A stretch of 64,000 bases of DNA from Ruegeria arenilitoris (GCF_013031355.1 NZ_WPZO01000003.1:1-64000); one strand, 5' to 3'; shown: positions 34,517 to 44,646, counted from the stretch's first letter. The notes: generated by a model not told the origin, from the letters alone. Made by a program: numbers and translations.

Positions 34517-36835
34517 ATGAAAGATAACGTTTCCATTATTGGGGCGGCCCACACCAACGTGAACCACGACAGCGCAATCAAGCATGTCACAGGACGGGCT
34601 GATTACACTGACGACATTGCTCAACCCGAAGGCACCTTGCACGCATATCTTGGTGTGTCCGACGTCGCGCATGCCAAACTGATGGGCATCGACTTCACTG
34701 AAGTCCTGGCCACGCCCGGAGTCGTGGGTGTCCTGACCGCTGACGATGTACCGGGGGCCAATGACATCAGCCCAACACACCTGAACGACGAACCGGTTTT
34801 CCCGACTGACGCTATTCAGTTTCACGGACAGCCTCTGTTTGCTGTGGTTGCCGAAACCCGCGACATCGCGCGTCGCGCTGCGGAATTGGCGAAGATTGAA
34901 TACGAAACACTGCCCCATGCGCTGGACCCGATCGCCGCGCAGGAAGCCGGATACCCGCATGTCACAGCACCGCTCAAGCTTGAGCGCGGTGACGTTGCCC
35001 CAGCACAGGCGACCGCACCGAACCGGATCAAAGGCCGGATGAGTGTCGGCGGTCAGGATCACATGTACCTCGAAGGTCATATCGCCTTTGCCATTCCGGG
35101 CGAAGACGACGATGTGATCGTGCATTGTTCCACCCAACACCCATCCGAGGCGCAGCATATGGTGGCCCATGTTCTTGGAGTGCCGTCCAACGCCGTAGTG
35201 GTCAATGTGCGCCGGATGGGCGGCGGATTTGGCGGCAAGGAAAGCCAGATGAACCTCTTCTGCGCTGTTGCCGCCATGGCTGCCAAAAAGTGGAACCGCG
35301 CCGTGAAAATCCGCCCTGACCGGGATCAGGACATGATGGCAACCGGCAAACGCCATGACTTTGTGATCGATTATGATGTTGCCTTTGACGACGATGGCCG
35401 CATCCAGGCCGTTGAAGGCAGCTTTGCTGCGCGCTGCGGGTTTTCGGCAGACCTGTCGGGCCCCGTGACCGACCGCGCGCTTTTCCATGCGGACAACGCC
35501 TATTTCTATCCGAATGTGCGCCTGAACAGCCATCCGATGAAAACCAACACAGTGTCGAATACCGCGTTCCGCGGGTTCGGGGGGCCGCAAGGCGTGATCG
35601 CCGCAGAGCGGATGATCGAAGAGATTGCCTATGCCACGGGTCAGGACCCGCTGGATGTGCGCAAGGCCAATTTCTACGGCACCACGGACCGCAACATAAC
35701 TCCGTATCATCAGGAGGTCGAAGACAGCATTCTCGACCGGTTGGTCGGAGAGCTGGAAGAGACGTCCGAATACCGCAAGCGCCGTCGGGACATCATTGAG
35801 TTCAACAAGACATCGCCGATCCTGAAAAAAGGCATCGCGCTTACACCTGTCAAGTTCGGCATCTCCTTTACGGCGACCTGGTACAATCAGGCCGGTGCGC
35901 TGGTGCATGTTTACAATGACGGTTCGATCCATCTGAACCACGGCGGTACCGAAATGGGGCAAGGCCTCAACACCAAGGTTGCGCAGGTCGTGGCCGAAGC
36001 GTTTCAGGTCGACTTCAGCCGGATCAAGATCACTAAGACCACCACCGAGAAGGTTCCTAACACCTCGGCCACGGCAGCGTCGAGCGGGACTGATCTGAAC
36101 GGCATGGCCGCGTTGAACGCGGTCGAACAGATTAAAGAACGCCTGGTGAAATTCGCGGCTGAGAACTGGAAAGTCGCCCCTGAGGAAGTAGCCTTCCTCG
36201 CCAACCACGTGCATATCGGCCAAGAGGTTCTGCCCTTCGACGCGTTCATCAAGCAGGCCTACTTGGCGCGTGTGCAGTTGTCGGCAGCCGGGTTCTACAA
36301 AACACCGAAAATTCACTGGGATCGGGCCAAGGGACAAGGCCGCCCGTTCTACTATTACGCCTATGGTGCGTCGTGCTCGGAAGTGACGATTGACACCCTG
36401 ACCGGCGAGTACCGGGTTGAGCGCACGGACGTTTTGCACGACGTCGGGCGCTCGCTGAACCCCGTTCTCGACAAGGGTCAGGTCGAAGGCGCCTTTATTC
36501 AGGGCATGGGATGGCTCACCACTGAAGAGCTTTGGTGGGATAATGCGGGCCGCCTGCGCACTCACGCTCCGTCGACATACAAAATCCCTCTGGCGTCCGA
36601 CCGTCCGCGCATCTTCAACGTGAACCTTGCCGATTGGTCGGAAAACCGCGAGTTGACCATCAAACGGTCCAAGGCCGTTGGCGAGCCACCTTTCATGCTG
36701 GGGATTTCGGTGTTCGAGGCCCTGTCGATGGCCGTGGCTTCCGTCGCCGACTACCGTGAATGCCCGCGCCTTGACGCTCCGGCCACTCCCGAGCGTGTGC
36801 TGATGGCTGTCGCACGGCTGCAAGGAGGTTCCTGA
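34517..36835 (+). CDS. xdhB: Xanthine dehydrogenase molybdopterin subunit
   Basis: 772 residues with the molybdenum hydroxylase pattern: GGGFGGKESQ (about 235-244), FRGFGGPQG (about 353-361) and VGEPPFML, whose E723 is the expected catalytic base. It hydroxylates hypoxanthine to xanthine and xanthine to urate using water. It lies 15 bases after xdhA behind AGGGAGACG. The aldehyde oxidase alternative is unlikely given the purine genes around it. Confidence 0.93.
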   Translation: MKDNVSIIGAAHTNVNHDSAIKHVTGRADYTDDIAQPEGTLHAYLGVSDVAHAKLMGIDFTEVLATPGVVGVLTADDVPGANDISPTHLNDEPVFPTDAIQFHGQPLFAVVAETRDIARRAAELAKIEYETLPHALDPIAAQEAGYPHVTAPLKLERGDVAPAQATAPNRIKGRMSVGGQDHMYLEGHIAFAIPGEDDDVIVHCSTQHPSEAQHMVAHVLGVPSNAVVVNVRRMGGGFGGKESQMNLFCAVAAMAAKKWNRAVKIRPDRDQDMMATGKRHDFVIDYDVAFDDDGRIQAVEGSFAARCGFSADLSGPVTDRALFHADNAYFYPNVRLNSHPMKTNTVSNTAFRGFGGPQGVIAAERMIEEIAYATGQDPLDVRKANFYGTTDRNITPYHQEVEDSILDRLVGELEETSEYRKRRRDIIEFNKTSPILKKGIALTPVKFGISFTATWYNQAGALVHVYNDGSIHLNHGGTEMGQGLNTKVAQVVAEAFQVDFSRIKITKTTTEKVPNTSATAASSGTDLNGMAALNAVEQIKERLVKFAAENWKVAPEEVAFLANHVHIGQEVLPFDAFIKQAYLARVQLSAAGFYKTPKIHWDRAKGQGRPFYYYAYGASCSEVTIDTLTGEYRVERTDVLHDVGRSLNPVLDKGQVEGAFIQGMGWLTTEELWWDNAGRLRTHAPSTYKIPLASDRPRIFNVNLADWSENRELTIKRSKAVGEPPFMLGISVFEALSMAVASVADYRECPRLDAPATPERVLMAVARLQGGS

Positions 36836-36838
36836 GCC

Positions 36839-37717
36839 ATGGCCGCCCCGGGTTCCCTGAACGAATTTCTGTCCGCTCAGCGTCGCGTTATCCGCGTTGC
36901 GCTTACCCGGGTGCGCGGATCATCTCCGCGCAACGAGGGGACAGAGATGTTCGTGGCTCCAAAGGCACTTTGGGGAACCATTGGTGGTGGCCAATTGGAG
37001 TTCATCGCCATCAATGCCGCCCGGGACATGCTGCGTGACGGCACGCTGCACCAGGATTTGGATGTTCCGCTTGGCCCTGAAATCGGGCAATGCTGCGGTG
37101 GGCGCGTTGAGTTGAAACTGACCCGTATGCGGGTGTCAGACAAATGGGCTGCAACAGAACGTGCGACCCGGCGCGAGGAAGCGTTGCCGCATGTATACGT
37201 CATGGGCGCAGGTCACGTCGGACGTGCGCTGGCCAATCAGTTTCAGCACCTGCCGGTACGCTGCATCCTCGTCGACACACGGGCCGACGAAGTCGACCTT
37301 TGCACCGCAAATGTCGAAACCCGAGTAAGCGCAATTCCAGAGGCTGAGATCTGGAGCGCCCCCAAAGGCAGCGCCTTTATCATACTGACCCATGACCATG
37401 GCCTGGACTTCCTGCTGGCGTCTGCCGCACTGGAACGTCAGGACGCCGCTTATGTGGGGATGATCGGATCCGCCACCAAGCGGGTAAAGCTCAGAAACTG
37501 GGCGCACAAGAACTGTGACGGACAGTCTATCGAACACTTGAATTGCCCCATTGGGGCAAGCGGTAGCCGCGATAAGCGGCCCAGCGTCATCGCCGCCTTT
37601 GTGGTGGCGGAAGTGATGGCTGATTTGACCTCTGAAACTGCCGCGACCGCCCTGACCGGGGCAAACCAAGCGCCCCTCGAGGGCCACCATCGCGACCGGA
37701 AAGGGAGAACGGCCTGA
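36839..37717 (+). CDS. xdhC: XdhC molybdenum cofactor sulfuration/insertion chaperone
   Basis: 292 residues. An N-terminal XdhC/CoxI domain (RVRGSSPRNEGTEMFV, GTIGGGQLE) is followed by a Rossmann domain with VYVMGAGHVGRAL and a C-terminal GMIGSATKR. XdhC binds molybdenum cofactor and protects it during sulfuration before insertion into XdhB. It starts three bases after the xdhB stop; AAGGAGG lies in the xdhB end. Confidence 0.92.
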   Translation: MAAPGSLNEFLSAQRRVIRVALTRVRGSSPRNEGTEMFVAPKALWGTIGGGQLEFIAINAARDMLRDGTLHQDLDVPLGPEIGQCCGGRVELKLTRMRVSDKWAATERATRREEALPHVYVMGAGHVGRALANQFQHLPVRCILVDTRADEVDLCTANVETRVSAIPEAEIWSAPKGSAFIILTHDHGLDFLLASAALERQDAAYVGMIGSATKRVKLRNWAHKNCDGQSIEHLNCPIGASGSRDKRPSVIAAFVVAEVMADLTSETAATALTGANQAPLEGHHRDRKGRTA

Positions 37718-37760
37718 CTTCTGTCGGGCAATTCCGGTCAAATCAGAGGAGGAGACCGTC

Positions 37761-39362
37761 ATGGACGGGAGGACCTATGAATACAAGCTGTTTACCCGCA
37801 GCGATTTTAGCGCTTTCTGGGCGCTATTTACCGATAACCTCGTAAACTTGCTGATCCTTTCCGGGGTCTGCCAGTTCGTGTTTCAGATGCCCGCAGAAAT
37901 CGTCTTTGGCCGCATTGTCCCCGGTGCAGCCATTGCGATTTTAGCGGGCGTAGCTGTCTACACCTACCTCGCCAAATGGGCGGCAACCGCTCAAGGTAAA
38001 GACGTAACCGCATTGCCCTACGGCATCTCGACGCCAGTTATGTTTGTCTACCTGTTTGGCGTGATCGGGCCTATCTACTGGGCGACCAACGACCCGATGC
38101 TTGCATGGCAAGTGGGCATTGGTGCCGGGTTCATGGGTGGTATCGTGGCTGCGCTTGGTTCCGTGGTCGGACCATACCTCAAGCGGATCACGCCACGCGC
38201 CGGGATGCTGGGTACGCTTTGCGGTATTGCACTGGTCTTTATCGGTTCCGTACCGCTGGCGGAAGTTTTTGAAAACCCAATCATCGGCTTTACGTCGCTG
38301 CTGTTCATCCTTTGGGGTCTGATCGGTCGTTTCCGCCTCCCGCGCAATGTACCTGCAGGTCTTGTCGCGATTGCTGCCGGTACCGTGATCGCCCTTCTTT
38401 TAGGTGAGTCCAAAATCGACGTGAGCGGCATCGGATTCTATCCGCCGATCCCTTACATCGGTGACCTGATCGCGGGTGTACAGTATTTGTTCGCTAACCC
38501 CGAACTGTTTCTGGTGCTGATCCCTGTGCAGATCTACAACTTCATCGAAACGATGAACAATGTGGAATCGGCCGAAGCGGCAGGTGACCATTACCCTGTT
38601 GGACTTTGCCAGGTAACGGACGGCGCAGGCACAATGCTGGGCGCGCTCTTTGGCTCGCCTTTCCCAACGACCGTTTACATCGGCCACCCGGCCTACAAAC
38701 GGCTTAATGCTCACGCTGGATACATCGTTGGTGTGGCTGTCGTAATTGCTGCGGCTGCTTTCCTCGGCTTCCTGTCTTTCCTTGCAGGCCTGATCCCGAT
38801 TGCCGCCGCCGCACCAGTATTGGTCTTTGTCTCAGTGAGCCTGATTACCAATACGGCCTGGGCTGTAAAGCCGATGCACATGGCAGCGGTGTCCTTTGCG
38901 ATCCTTCCCCACATTTCGGCCTTCCTGATGGTCAAATGGGGTTCGTTAATGAATGCGCTGCGCAGTACCGGTGTCGAAGGTTTACCTGCTCTGGGTGATG
39001 AGGGTCTGACTGCGGCCCTTCTCATGGAAGGTGCCCACTACGAAGGACACCTTGCCCTAAGCCAAGGTGCAATCATCACCGGTTTGATTTGGGGTGCCAT
39101 TGTTGCCGATGTGATCGACGGTCGCTTCCGGATGGCAGGGGCGTTTGCTGTCGCAGGCGGGCTGATGTCTGCCGTCGGGATCATTCACTCTTACACGCTG
39201 CAGATGCCGCAATTCGACGGGATCACAATCGGCTACCTGATCGTAGGCGCGTTCCTCTACATCTATCCGGTGCTCGCACCGAAAGAGGACCTCGAGCACC
39301 GCGTCATCGTACCGGATGAGCCTGATCTCATCGACGACGACTCGCCTGCGCAACAGGCCTGA
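37761..39362 (+). CDS. NCS2-family purine permease (AzgA-like)
   Basis: 533 residues with 12-14 hydrophobic helices. It opens TRSDFSAFWALFTDNLVNLL and includes TALPYGISTPVMFVYLFGVI, which resembles the AzgA hypoxanthine/guanine branch of NCS2 more than the UraA branch. The ELFLVLIPVQIYNFIETMNN segment is the usual substrate-site helix. A proton symporter for xanthine, hypoxanthine or guanine is likely, as it is flanked by xdhC and guaD. Confidence 0.85.
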   Translation: MDGRTYEYKLFTRSDFSAFWALFTDNLVNLLILSGVCQFVFQMPAEIVFGRIVPGAAIAILAGVAVYTYLAKWAATAQGKDVTALPYGISTPVMFVYLFGVIGPIYWATNDPMLAWQVGIGAGFMGGIVAALGSVVGPYLKRITPRAGMLGTLCGIALVFIGSVPLAEVFENPIIGFTSLLFILWGLIGRFRLPRNVPAGLVAIAAGTVIALLLGESKIDVSGIGFYPPIPYIGDLIAGVQYLFANPELFLVLIPVQIYNFIETMNNVESAEAAGDHYPVGLCQVTDGAGTMLGALFGSPFPTTVYIGHPAYKRLNAHAGYIVGVAVVIAAAAFLGFLSFLAGLIPIAAAAPVLVFVSVSLITNTAWAVKPMHMAAVSFAILPHISAFLMVKWGSLMNALRSTGVEGLPALGDEGLTAALLMEGAHYEGHLALSQGAIITGLIWGAIVADVIDGRFRMAGAFAVAGGLMSAVGIIHSYTLQMPQFDGITIGYLIVGAFLYIYPVLAPKEDLEHRVIVPDEPDLIDDDSPAQQA

Positions 39363-39370
39363 TCCACAAA

Positions 39371-39392
39371 GGGGCAGCCGCTGGGCTGCCCC
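39371..39392 (+). other. Strong hairpin between permease and guaD
   Basis: GGGGCAGCC (39371-39379) and GGCTGCCCC (39384-39392) pair perfectly around a GCTG loop. No T-run follows, and guaD starts 33 bases on, so it may tune rather than stop transcription. Confidence 0.5.
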
Positions 39393-39424
39393 CACCCTTC
39401 CCTTTCGTACAATCGAGACGCTTC

Positions 39425-40768
39425 ATGACACAGAGATTGCTTCGCGGTCGCCTGCTGACCTTTCATCGCGAACCGCTGAACGGCGAAGATTCCGACGCTT
39501 ACACTTATCTTGAAGACGGCGCATTGCTGATCCGAGACGGGATCATTCAGGATACCGGCCCCTTCACCGAGATCAGTGCAAAAGCTGGGGATGTGCCGAT
39601 CACAGACCATCGTCCGCACCTGATGATGGCTGGCTTTATCGACACACACGTTCATTTCCCGCAGGTTCAGGTGATCGCCTCCTGGGGGGCACAGTTGTTG
39701 GACTGGCTCAACAACTACACGTTCCCGGAAGAAACCCGGTTCGCCTCGGACGAACACAGCGCGCTTATGGCGCGCGCGTTCTACGATCAGCTCATCTCGC
39801 ACGGTACGACGACCGCAGTTGCGTATTGCTCGGTCCACAAGACTTCAGCGGATGCCTTCTTTACGGAAGCCACAAGGCGCAACATGCGCATGCTCGGCGG
39901 CAAAGTCCTGATGGACCGCAATGCGCCCGAAGACCTGCTGGACACACCACAAACCGGATACGATGATACCAAGGATCTGATCAGAGACTGGCATGGCAAG
40001 GGCCGAAACGGCTATGTTATTACACCTCGATTTGCGATCACTTCCACACCCGAACAAATGGCGATGGCGCAGGCGCTTGCGCAGGAACATCCGGACTGTC
40101 ACATCCAAACTCATCTGTCAGAGAACAAAGATGAGATCGCCTATACCACCCAGTTGTATCCGCAGGCCCGGGACTATCTGGACGTCTACCAGTCTTATGG
40201 GTTGCTGGGACAAAAGACACTGCTTGGGCACTCCATCCACTTGGAGACGCGTGAAATTGATGCGCTTGCAGAAACTGGCGCCCATCCGGTGTTTTGTCCA
40301 ACTTCGAACCTGTTCCTTGGTAGCGGCCTCTTTGATCATGGTGGTCTGAGCGCGCGCGGTATCTCGAATGGTATAGCCACCGATATTGGGGCAGGAACCA
40401 GTTACTCGATGCTTCAAACCCTCAACGAAGGATACAAGGTTTTGCAGTTACAAGGTTTGGCACTGCATCCTCTGCAAGCATTCCATTGGGCAACTCTTGG
40501 CAATGCATGTGTTCTGGGGCTGGAAGACAAAATCGGGACTCTGGACCCCGGCACTGAGGCCGACGTTGTTGTTCTGAATGCGCGCAGCACTCCCGCCATG
40601 GCCCTGCGTATGGATCGCATTGCCAGTCTTGCAGAAGAATTATTTGTTTTGCAGATGATGGGCGATGATCGCGCCATCGAGGAAGTCTACATTTCAGGCG
40701 CGCCAAGCGCCGAATTCCGAGGTAGCGAATTGAACAAGAGCACCGCAAGTACCCTGACACTGACGTGA
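39425..40768 (+). CDS. guaD: Guanine deaminase
   Basis: 447 residues, amidohydrolase superfamily. GFIDTHVHFPQ holds the HxH zinc ligands, HLSENKDE and LGHSIHL supply further histidines, and TDIGAGTSYSM carries the metal aspartate. Guanine deaminases typically have PQxxVI and NYTFPEE as here. It makes xanthine for XdhABC. The ATG follows the hairpin with only a weak GAGACG site. Confidence 0.93.
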   Translation: MTQRLLRGRLLTFHREPLNGEDSDAYTYLEDGALLIRDGIIQDTGPFTEISAKAGDVPITDHRPHLMMAGFIDTHVHFPQVQVIASWGAQLLDWLNNYTFPEETRFASDEHSALMARAFYDQLISHGTTTAVAYCSVHKTSADAFFTEATRRNMRMLGGKVLMDRNAPEDLLDTPQTGYDDTKDLIRDWHGKGRNGYVITPRFAITSTPEQMAMAQALAQEHPDCHIQTHLSENKDEIAYTTQLYPQARDYLDVYQSYGLLGQKTLLGHSIHLETREIDALAETGAHPVFCPTSNLFLGSGLFDHGGLSARGISNGIATDIGAGTSYSMLQTLNEGYKVLQLQGLALHPLQAFHWATLGNACVLGLEDKIGTLDPGTEADVVVLNARSTPAMALRMDRIASLAEELFVLQMMGDDRAIEEVYISGAPSAEFRGSELNKSTASTLTLT

Positions 40769-41027
40769 CATGCCGTACGCGACCTTACTCTGGTAAACGT
40801 GCAGATCACGGCAAAAATTGATCCTGGTGCATCGACAAAGTGCATGTCACTCAGTCATTTCACTGGCTACACTTTTACGTCTCCGGGCGGTTGCTCTCTG
40901 ATGGGAAAGATCCCTCGGTTCGGCAACTGCCTGGTACAGCACTTTAGTTACCGGTACACGAACCTGCGCTTTACGCTCACGTTGATTGTCTGGAGCAGAA
41001 TCTTGCCTCAGGGTGCCTAATTGCATC
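40769..41027. other. Intergenic region before the IS6-like repeat
   Basis: No gene, promoter or known repeat could be supported here; the IS6-like copy begins at 41028. Confidence 0.5.
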
Positions 41028-41268
41028 GGTGCTTTCAGGCGAATACGAACCAGTCTCAGTTAGGCCAATAGGGCTGTCCTTTATGCCGCGCATAATCCGC
41101 GCCACTCGGCAAGAGCGGTGGGGCGTGTCAGCTTGGAGGTGTCTCGGCTGGCTAGCGATCTTTCCTGGTTGAAGTGGTTGTAGAAGGAGGAGTGGACAGG
41201 GGCGAATTTCTGCAAACTTCGCATACGCCTGAAACGCTGCATCAAACAAAGTTCTTTTGACAAGACCC
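41028..41268 (-). repeat. Short (241-bp) non-autonomous derivative of the IS6-family element
   Basis: The left end GGTGCTTTCAGGCGAA and the right end, GGGTCTTGTCAAAAGAAC on the other strand, match the termini of the 3.7 kb element. The interior codes on the minus strand for RFRRMRSLQKFAPVHSSFYN and NHFNQERSLASRDTSKLTR, the transposase C-terminus. Everything upstream of it is deleted, so it could move only with a transposase supplied elsewhere. Confidence 0.72.
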
Positions 41269-41327
41269 ACGAGAGGTATGTCGCCTAAGCAAACCCGGAT
41301 TTTAGGAACTCCAATTGGCGTCGTAGC

Positions 41328-42338
41328 TCAATGAGAGATTTGGCGTTTTTTCTCAGGCCAGAACTCGTCCACAATGACATAGGCGATAATGACGAAGAAT
41401 GCTGCGCTGGCGACTTGCAGAACGCGCGTGATGCTTTTGACGTCGGCCTCATCTGAAAACGGTGCAACCGACCCACCGTAAACGATCAGAACCGTCGTTA
41501 AGGCTGAACCAGCCGCGGCAGCAAGTGGGACTTGGGATTTACCGAGCGCTCCCAGCGCGAAACAGAAGAATAGGCACAACAAAATTGGCGTTAGAATAAC
41601 TGGTGCGATCACGTTGACCTCATAGCAGATGATCGACACCGCCGCCCCAAGCAGGTTTGCCGTCAGCATCGCTTTGGCGACCGCCTTGCCCATCGACGGC
41701 ATGGCCGCAAGTTGTTGGCTGAGAAGGGCGACAAAAAACAAAACCAACAAGGCTGACGCGCCGGACACAAAAAACGCCATTGCGAACGGTACTGTGACCA
41801 GTGACATCCTGATGATCCGCCGATGTGGATCAAAGTCTGGCGAAGCCTCGGCCTTCTTCTGGGCCGATGTTTGAGGTTCAGCCGGTATCAGCACAAACGT
41901 CAACGTCGAAACGAAACCCGCAAATAGCAAATTCATAGGTATCCAGAATACAAGAACCAAGGCCAGGTCCTGCGATTGAAGAGCAAGGTTCGGAATCATC
42001 AGCGCCCCCATAAGGGCTATGACTCCGGGCAATACACCGGCCCCGGAAACCGACCACATGAAGGACAGGATTATCCCAATGGCCACCAGAATGAGGAATA
42101 CCACGGGGTATGGGGCAAAGACCGAGGACAGCAGGAATGAAACGAACATCAATCCTATCGAGAAGACAAAAAGCTTGGCGAATGCTGCAAGTGGCAAGGC
42201 GGCGGGTGCCTGTAAAAACAAAGCCGTAAAAACCGCCCCTACGACCGCCAGTGGCCACCCCAGAAACAGGCCCAGAGCAAAGACGCCGGTCACGCCCAGC
42301 GCGAGCCGAAAAACAGATTTTCGATCCTCAGTAGGCAT
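41328..42338 (-). CDS. DUF2955 inner-membrane protein (FUSC-like)
   Basis: 336 residues with about ten hydrophobic helices in two halves joined by a charged linker (QTSAQKKAEASPDFDPHRR, about 155-173). This is the DUF2955 plan, related to the FUSC/aromatic acid exporter family. It overlaps the HlyD-like gene by eleven bases. A membrane pump part working with the periplasmic adaptor is likely; the substrate is unknown. Confidence 0.75.
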   Translation of the reverse strand: MPTEDRKSVFRLALGVTGVFALGLFLGWPLAVVGAVFTALFLQAPAALPLAAFAKLFVFSIGLMFVSFLLSSVFAPYPVVFLILVAIGIILSFMWSVSGAGVLPGVIALMGALMIPNLALQSQDLALVLVFWIPMNLLFAGFVSTLTFVLIPAEPQTSAQKKAEASPDFDPHRRIIRMSLVTVPFAMAFFVSGASALLVLFFVALLSQQLAAMPSMGKAVAKAMLTANLLGAAVSIICYEVNVIAPVILTPILLCLFFCFALGALGKSQVPLAAAAGSALTTVLIVYGGSVAPFSDEADVKSITRVLQVASAAFFVIIAYVIVDEFWPEKKRQISH

Positions 42339-43392
42339 AGGACAGGATCGAAACCAGACGGATATAGGTCCGGCCGACCATGTTCAGCAGGGAATTATCA
42401 CTCAGGTACATGATCACATCGGCCTGCCCATTGAGTTGGAAGCGAAGGTCGTCTTCGGCGCTCCCGGCTTCATAGCCTGGCAGAACGATACGGACCGGAA
42501 ACCGTTCCGGTTCACGTAAAAACCCTTTGGTGCTTGGTGGGCTTGCCAACTGGCCGGGTTCGTCTCCGCCGCTCAGGGATACAGCCGCACTAAAGCTCTC
42601 GATAACCCCCGGAACGATCTGGCCCGGGTGCATGTCCAGCACCACATCAACAGGAGAACCCACCGAAGCCCGGCCGAGGTTGTTTTCGGTGAAATACGCC
42701 TCAATCCAGACGTCTGTCGCGTCTAGGAACGTCAACAGGTCCTGCCCGGACCGCGCATAGGTTCCGGGAGCAATCAAAAGATTGGAAATAACACCCGTCG
42801 CTGGAGCCCTCAGTTCCGTCCATTCAAGGTTAAGCTCTGCATCCGCCAAGGCGGCCAATGCGCGCTGGATTTTCGGGTTTTCGATCCCGTCATCCCCCAA
42901 CCTCTGCTTTGCTTTTTCCAGATCGGCTTTGGCGTTTTCATAGTTCGCCTCGGACTCAGCCAGTTGCCCTCGGGCGTCGTCGGCCTTTGAAACAGCAATC
43001 AACCCTTTCTTTTCAAGCGCAAAAACGCGTTCGGTTTGAATGCGCATCGTGTCGAGGTCACTCTGAGCCCTCGCTAGCTTGGCCTGTGCGGCGCTGACCT
43101 CTGCCGAGGATGCGCCCACCTCCTGCGTGGCTGCTTCAAGGTCGGCTTGGGCTTTTGCGCGCTCAATTTCGTAGGGTCTGGCATCAATCCGAACCAGAAC
43201 ATCACCCGCCGAGACGACCTGACCGTTTTCGACAAGAACCTCGGTTACCGTTCCTGTGACCTGCGGAACGATCTGGGTCGCCACGGCTTTTACTCGGGCG
43301 TTCCCGGTAAACGGCGTCTTTCGGTCAGCGACCAGATACCAGACAAGGAAGACAAGAATGACGGCCAGCGTGGTCCATATCGTCTTTCTCAT
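42328..43392 (-). CDS. HlyD/EmrA-type membrane fusion protein
   Basis: 354 residues. An N-terminal membrane anchor (IWTTLAVILVFLVWYLV) is followed by a biotinyl-lipoyl half (VPQVTGTVTEVLVENGQVV), a long coiled coil at about 75-175 and the second lipoyl and beta-barrel parts (LRAPATGVISNLLIAPG). Such adaptors bridge an inner-membrane exporter to the outer membrane. The start overlaps the AI-2E gene by four bases. Confidence 0.85.
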   Translation of the reverse strand: MRKTIWTTLAVILVFLVWYLVADRKTPFTGNARVKAVATQIVPQVTGTVTEVLVENGQVVSAGDVLVRIDARPYEIERAKAQADLEAATQEVGASSAEVSAAQAKLARAQSDLDTMRIQTERVFALEKKGLIAVSKADDARGQLAESEANYENAKADLEKAKQRLGDDGIENPKIQRALAALADAELNLEWTELRAPATGVISNLLIAPGTYARSGQDLLTFLDATDVWIEAYFTENNLGRASVGSPVDVVLDMHPGQIVPGVIESFSAAVSLSGGDEPGQLASPPSTKGFLREPERFPVRIVLPGYEAGSAEDDLRFQLNGQADVIMYLSDNSLLNMVGRTYIRLVSILSYAY

Positions 43393-44468
43393 GTTTCGGC
43401 CCCCTCGGCAGGGGTTTCGGCGTCAGGAGAGGCGTCAATCCAAACCTTGAACAACTCATAGAAGACGGCGAAAAGAACCGGCCCCATGAAGATGCCAATC
43501 AGACCGTATGCCATCATACCACCGAGAACACCGATGAGGATCACCAGCATGGGTGTCTCAAGGCCTTTTGAAATAAACACGGGCCGTAGGAAACTGTCCA
43601 TTATGGTGACGGGTATGGCCAATATGGTGAAGATCAACGCTGCACCGCCGGACATGGAACTCCATGCGTAGATGACCACCGGCAAAAGAACCAAGCCGGG
43701 CCCGATTTGGATAATCGAGAGGATCAGGCAGACAAACGCCAAAGTGGCAGCAGAAGAAATGCCAAACACAGCCAGCAATACCCAAACGACAACCGCCTGT
43801 ATTGCGGCGACGCCGATGACACCTTTGGTCACATTGCGGATCGTGGCACCCGCCATTGTGACGAATTCGCCGCCGCGCGGTGCGAAGACACGGTTGGCAA
43901 AGCGCTGAAGACCCTGAACCAGATTTGGCCCGGGGCTGAACAAGGCCCCCATGATCAACACGGACAGGGCAAGGCCCAGAAGCCCGATCCCGATCCCCAG
44001 CACCTTACCAAAGAGGGACTTTGTAATCTCAAGGATCTGCGCGCCGTATTTTGCAAGCGCGCCATCCAGATTCCGTTCGAACATACCCCAGACGTCGGCA
44101 ATTTTGGCTCCGACCAGTGGCAATTCCTTAAGGCCATCCGGTGCTGGCGGGATTTTCAACTCACCCCTGTCGGCCTGTTCCGCAAAATTGGACCCAAGTT
44201 CTGCCGCACCAGATACCGCTGTTGCGACTGGCCCCAAGGTCAGAACAAGGCCCAACAGAACCAAGATCGTCGATGCAAGTTTCTTCCGCCCGCCCAACTT
44301 GGATTGCAGCCAATCATAAACCGGATAAAGCGCAACGCAGAGGATCGTGGCCCAGATCACCACGCTTGCCAACGGGGCGACCATAACCAAGGCGCTGTAG
44401 AGGAATAATCCGAGAAATAGCAACCGTATTGCGAGATCGACAATCTTTGCGTCCTGGGTCTTTTCCAT
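43389..44468 (-). CDS. AI-2E family transporter
   Basis: 359 residues from ATG 44468, preceded by GGAGGG with seven bases spacing. It has eight hydrophobic helices, with the family's C-terminal GPGLVLLPVVIYAWSSM and GVLGGMMAYGLIGIFMGPV. Members export autoinducer-2 or act as Na+/H+ antiporters. It leads a three-gene operon with the HlyD and DUF2955 genes, an unusual pairing that suggests a role in export. Confidence 0.82.
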   Translation of the reverse strand: MEKTQDAKIVDLAIRLLFLGLFLYSALVMVAPLASVVIWATILCVALYPVYDWLQSKLGGRKKLASTILVLLGLVLTLGPVATAVSGAAELGSNFAEQADRGELKIPPAPDGLKELPLVGAKIADVWGMFERNLDGALAKYGAQILEITKSLFGKVLGIGIGLLGLALSVLIMGALFSPGPNLVQGLQRFANRVFAPRGGEFVTMAGATIRNVTKGVIGVAAIQAVVVWVLLAVFGISSAATLAFVCLILSIIQIGPGLVLLPVVIYAWSSMSGGAALIFTILAIPVTIMDSFLRPVFISKGLETPMLVILIGVLGGMMAYGLIGIFMGPVLFAVFYELFKVWIDASPDAETPAEGAET

Positions 44469-44646
44469 ACCATCCCTCCACGGCTTGTTTCCCCAATAAT
44501 ACACTCAAAAAATGAGATATGTATATTTTTTAGCGCAGAGGGACCGGTAGCTGCTTGAAAACTCGCCTGAATTCGGTGGGTGTTTTTAATCGCCTCGTTA
44601 AAGTGCCGCGTCCACGTGAACGCGCTTTGGCTGCGTTCGAAACAGT

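Noticed and set aside
34310..36823. An 837-codon open frame on the minus strand across xdhB
   Set aside because: It lies opposite the complete xdhB gene with all its motifs. It has no family resemblance and arises from codon bias.
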